Assembly (NCBI GenBank): GCA_913064725.1
Contig: CAJYAI010000024.1
Span: 1-36,212 of the forward strand
DNA: 36,212 nucleotides
Origin: an uncultured Alteromonadaceae bacterium
GTDB taxonomy: Bacteria > Pseudomonadota > Gammaproteobacteria > Pseudomonadales > Halieaceae
Direction: 5' to 3'
A model generated the notes under the pieces. That model had not been told where the DNA came from, did no database searches, and saw only the letters and a program-made list of their open reading frames with translations. Numbering within the stretch: the first letter of the stretch is position 1; each line of letters begins with the position of its first letter. A program made the translations under genes and the position numbers. Below are positions 34,080 through 36,212 of the stretch, piece after piece.

Positions 34080-35276
34080 GTGGGGGGTTCATCGAGAATT
34101 ACGGTAACGGCAAAGCGCGCACTTGGCCCCGTTATCGTCGCGATAGTGACGGCGCTGATTGTCAGCGCTCTGGTTCGCACTGCGCCTGAGCCTGAGGTAG
34201 GTGAGGCTGTTACCAATCGCATTGGCGTTTACGTGGAGCGCGCAACCCGGACGGGCGCACGCGCAGAGGTCAGGGCGTTTGGTGAGGTACGTCCTCGTGT
34301 TCAAATCGACGTCGTCAGTGAGGTATCTGGACGCATCACGAGTGTGTCGCCGCGGTTTGTCGAGGGAGGAAGCCTGTCTGCTGGCGAGCCGCTGCTTACC
34401 ATTGAAAATCGCGACTACGTTCTAGCAGTAGCCGAGGCAAAGGCGCGTTTAGCTGCGCGCCGATTGGAACTCGAACAAGCACGAGCTGATGCTGATGTGG
34501 CTGAAAGGCAGCTTGCTGGCGAGTCTAATGCATCCGGTTTGGCGTTGAAAAAGCCTCAGATTGCGCAGGCAGAGGCAGCGCTAAATGCGGCCGAGCTCTC
34601 AGTGCGGCGCGCACAATCAGAGCTTGCGCGAACTGAGATTTCCGTACCGTTTGATGCTCGCATCACCTCAACGATGGTCGATGAGGGACAGTACGTTGGG
34701 ATGGGTAGAACAATAGCCTCCGTTTTTTCCACTGACATTGCTGAGGTCAGACTACCGCTCACGGATCTTGATATCGCTGCTTTGGGTGTGCCTATTGGGT
34801 TTGAAGCCGAGCCTGGGCAAGGCTTAGACGTGGTTTTGACTGCAAATGTTGCAGGTGCAATGCGCCGTTGGCAGGGTCGGCTACTGCGGTTAGACGCGTC
34901 TCTGGATCCACGAACGCGATCGACCTTCGGGACGGTCGAGGTAGTCGATCCGTTTAAGACGACTCAAGGGGACATGCCCATGGCGCCGGGCTTATTTGTT
35001 GCGGCTGATATTCAGGGTCGAGCCTTAGACGATGTGATTGCGATTCCCGCAGCGGGACTTCGCGCTGGCGGTCGTGTGTTCATAATGAACGACAAGGATG
35101 TGCTAGAAATACGGAGCGTCATCGTGGCTCACGCGACGTCTGAGGTCGCTTATTTGGTCAATGGTCTTAATGAAGGTGATCGTGTCATTGTCTCGCCCAT
35201 CCGCAATCCGGTTCCCGGCATGGCGCTAGCCGCCATAGAGGACAGTGCGGATCCCGTACAACTGAGCGGAGACTGA
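34080..35276 (+). CDS. RND efflux periplasmic adaptor (membrane fusion protein)
   Basis: The 398-aa protein begins with GTG (preceded by a GGGGG run) and has an N-terminal membrane anchor at about residues 14-33. It then shows the HlyD/MFP layout: a barrel-sandwich half (VSEVSGRITSVSPRFVEGG), an alpha-helical hairpin of about 115-190 rich in A, E and R, the second half (VPFDARITSTMVDEGQYVG), and a beta-barrel plus membrane-proximal domain (DPRTRSTFGTVEV, IPAAGLRAGGRVFI). It links the inner-membrane RND pump to an outer-membrane channel. It has no lipobox cysteine. The pump gene starts 1 nt after its stop codon, so the two form an operon. Confidence 0.93.
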   Translation: MGGSSRITVTAKRALGPVIVAIVTALIVSALVRTAPEPEVGEAVTNRIGVYVERATRTGARAEVRAFGEVRPRVQIDVVSEVSGRITSVSPRFVEGGSLSAGEPLLTIENRDYVLAVAEAKARLAARRLELEQARADADVAERQLAGESNASGLALKKPQIAQAEAALNAAELSVRRAQSELARTEISVPFDARITSTMVDEGQYVGMGRTIASVFSTDIAEVRLPLTDLDIAALGVPIGFEAEPGQGLDVVLTANVAGAMRRWQGRLLRLDASLDPRTRSTFGTVEVVDPFKTTQGDMPMAPGLFVAADIQGRALDDVIAIPAAGLRAGGRVFIMNDKDVLEIRSVIVAHATSEVAYLVNGLNEGDRVIVSPIRNPVPGMALAAIEDSADPVQLSGD

Positions 35277-35277
35277 T

Positions 35278-36212
35278 ATGACGGGACTCATAGCATGGTG
35301 GGTCAGAAACGCCGTCGCGGCTAATCTACTGATGGTGTTCATCTTGGTCTGCGGCCTTCTGGCATGGGCCGGTATTGAAAAGGAAGTCCAGCCAGTCGTT
35401 AAACTGCCCCTCGTTCAGGTTTCGCTGACATGGCCCGGTGCATCACCAAAAGAGATTGAGCAGCAAGTTATTCAGCGGGTAGAGGCCGCCATCAAAAACA
35501 TTGACAACTTGCGACGCTACAACTCGGAGGCTAGCGAAGGATTTGGTCGCGTTACGCTCGAGGCCCTGCCGAGAGTCGACTTAACCGAATTTAAAGAGGA
35601 TGTCCGAGACGCTATCGATGGGATAACGTCATTTCCCAGAGATCTTGAGCCCGCGCGTATCAGAACGATTGAGTGGAAAGAGACTATTCACTATCTCACC
35701 GTTCAGGGTGATATTGGTGAGCGGGCGCTGGGCCGACTGGCTGAGGAGCTTCGCGATGAGCTGATATCGCTGAGTCAGGTGAGTAATGTCCGAGTCGGTG
35801 GTATCCGCGATGAGGAAGTTACCATTGAAGTCTCGGAGGAGGCGCTGCAGCGATACCAGCTGAGCTTCGGCGAGTTGGCGGCTGCGGTCAGAGCCTCGTC
35901 AATCAATATTTCGTCGGGTGAGCTAAAAACGTCTACCGGAAATATTCAATTGCGCGCCGAGAACTTGGCTGATAATCAAACTGATTTTGAGAGCATTATC
36001 GTCCGCGAGTTACCCTCGGGTGCACAACTGACACTGGGTGATGTCGCCCGCATCAATGATGGCTTTGCTGACTATGATGTCAAAGCGTCGGCGAATGGTG
36101 TGCCGGCAGTTATGCTCGAGATAAAGCCATCGGATCGGCTCTTCATAACGAAGACGTCGAAGCAAGTGAACGACTGGATCGATACTAAGCAGTCTGAATT
36201 ACCCGACGGTGT
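35278..36212 (+). CDS. RND-family efflux permease, N-terminal part (cut by window edge)
   Basis: The frame starts at the ATG at 35278 directly after the adaptor stop and runs open to the end of the window (311 codons seen). The protein has a first membrane helix at about residues 12-32 (AVAANLLMVFILVCGLLAWA). A periplasmic porter region follows: VSLTWPGASPKEIEQQVIQR, VEAAIKNIDN, and later RELPSGAQLTLGDVARINDG, which is typical of AcrB-type and related RND pumps. Full members have about 1000-1050 residues and 12 TMs. The sequence resembles the branch whose adaptors and pumps occur as two-gene operons; drug, metal or lipid substrate cannot be told. Confidence 0.93.
   Translation, partial: MTGLIAWWVRNAVAANLLMVFILVCGLLAWAGIEKEVQPVVKLPLVQVSLTWPGASPKEIEQQVIQRVEAAIKNIDNLRRYNSEASEGFGRVTLEALPRVDLTEFKEDVRDAIDGITSFPRDLEPARIRTIEWKETIHYLTVQGDIGERALGRLAEELRDELISLSQVSNVRVGGIRDEEVTIEVSEEALQRYQLSFGELAAAVRASSINISSGELKTSTGNIQLRAENLADNQTDFESIIVRELPSGAQLTLGDVARINDGFADYDVKASANGVPAVMLEIKPSDRLFITKTSKQVNDWIDTKQSELPDG

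Overview
The window looks like chromosomal DNA from an aerobic marine gammaproteobacterium, most likely the OM60/NOR5 (Halieaceae) group. This is inferred from protein resemblance, for example a very E. coli-like FolE, TruC, SdaA and YcgN. It also rests on published reports that strains HTCC2080 and NOR51-B of that group carry homologues of the Chloroflexus malonyl-CoA reductase and propionyl-CoA synthase. There is no rRNA, recognisable tRNA, CRISPR array, phage or transposase in the window.

The centrepiece is a two-gene minus-strand operon at 25234-16176. It encodes a complete trifunctional propionyl-CoA synthase (pcs, 1803 aa: CoA ligase, enoyl-CoA hydratase, acryloyl-CoA reductase). A bifunctional malonyl-CoA reductase follows (mcr, 1216 aa, two pairs of SDR-type domains). 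The reading frames overlap by 4 nt and a strong intrinsic terminator lies just past mcr. Together these enzymes would convert malonyl-CoA through malonate semialdehyde, 3-hydroxypropionate, 3-hydroxypropionyl-CoA and acryloyl-CoA to propionyl-CoA. That is the signature reductive arm of the 3-hydroxypropionate bi-cycle. No other bi-cycle gene is present here, so the operon may serve assimilation of acetyl-CoA, acetate, 3-hydroxypropionate or acrylate rather than autotrophy.

Left part (1-5706, minus strand): a compact apparent operon with an aldehyde dehydrogenase, a divergent M19 dipeptidase-like protein that has lost the family's HxD metal motif, an unrecognised 576-aa protein, a DUF3726-type protein, and the N-terminal part of a BCCT transporter that runs off the window. 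The set suggests uptake and breakdown of a betaine-like compound. Next come a TruC-like pseudouridine synthase (+), SdaA L-serine deaminase (-), and a kynureninase coupled to an exported alpha/beta hydrolase (-). After these are a PsiE-like membrane protein (-), an acyl-CoA synthetase (+), an exported M20 amidohydrolase (-) and a GPH-type sugar/cation symporter (-).

Right part (25442-36212): a threonine/serine dehydratase (-), a small protein with possible papain-like residues (+), YcgN (-) with an upstream fusion of a beta-hydroxyacid dehydrogenase and a GFA domain (-), a gamma-glutamyltransferase plus SDR pair (+), FolE (-), a secreted SYLF protein (+), a saccharopine-dehydrogenase-like oxidoreductase (-), and the start of an RND efflux operon (+) that runs off the right edge.

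Three intergenic regions carry short tandem repeats of 14 or 15 bp, each upstream of a gene start. Genes are dense and change strand often, as is typical of a streamlined marine genome.
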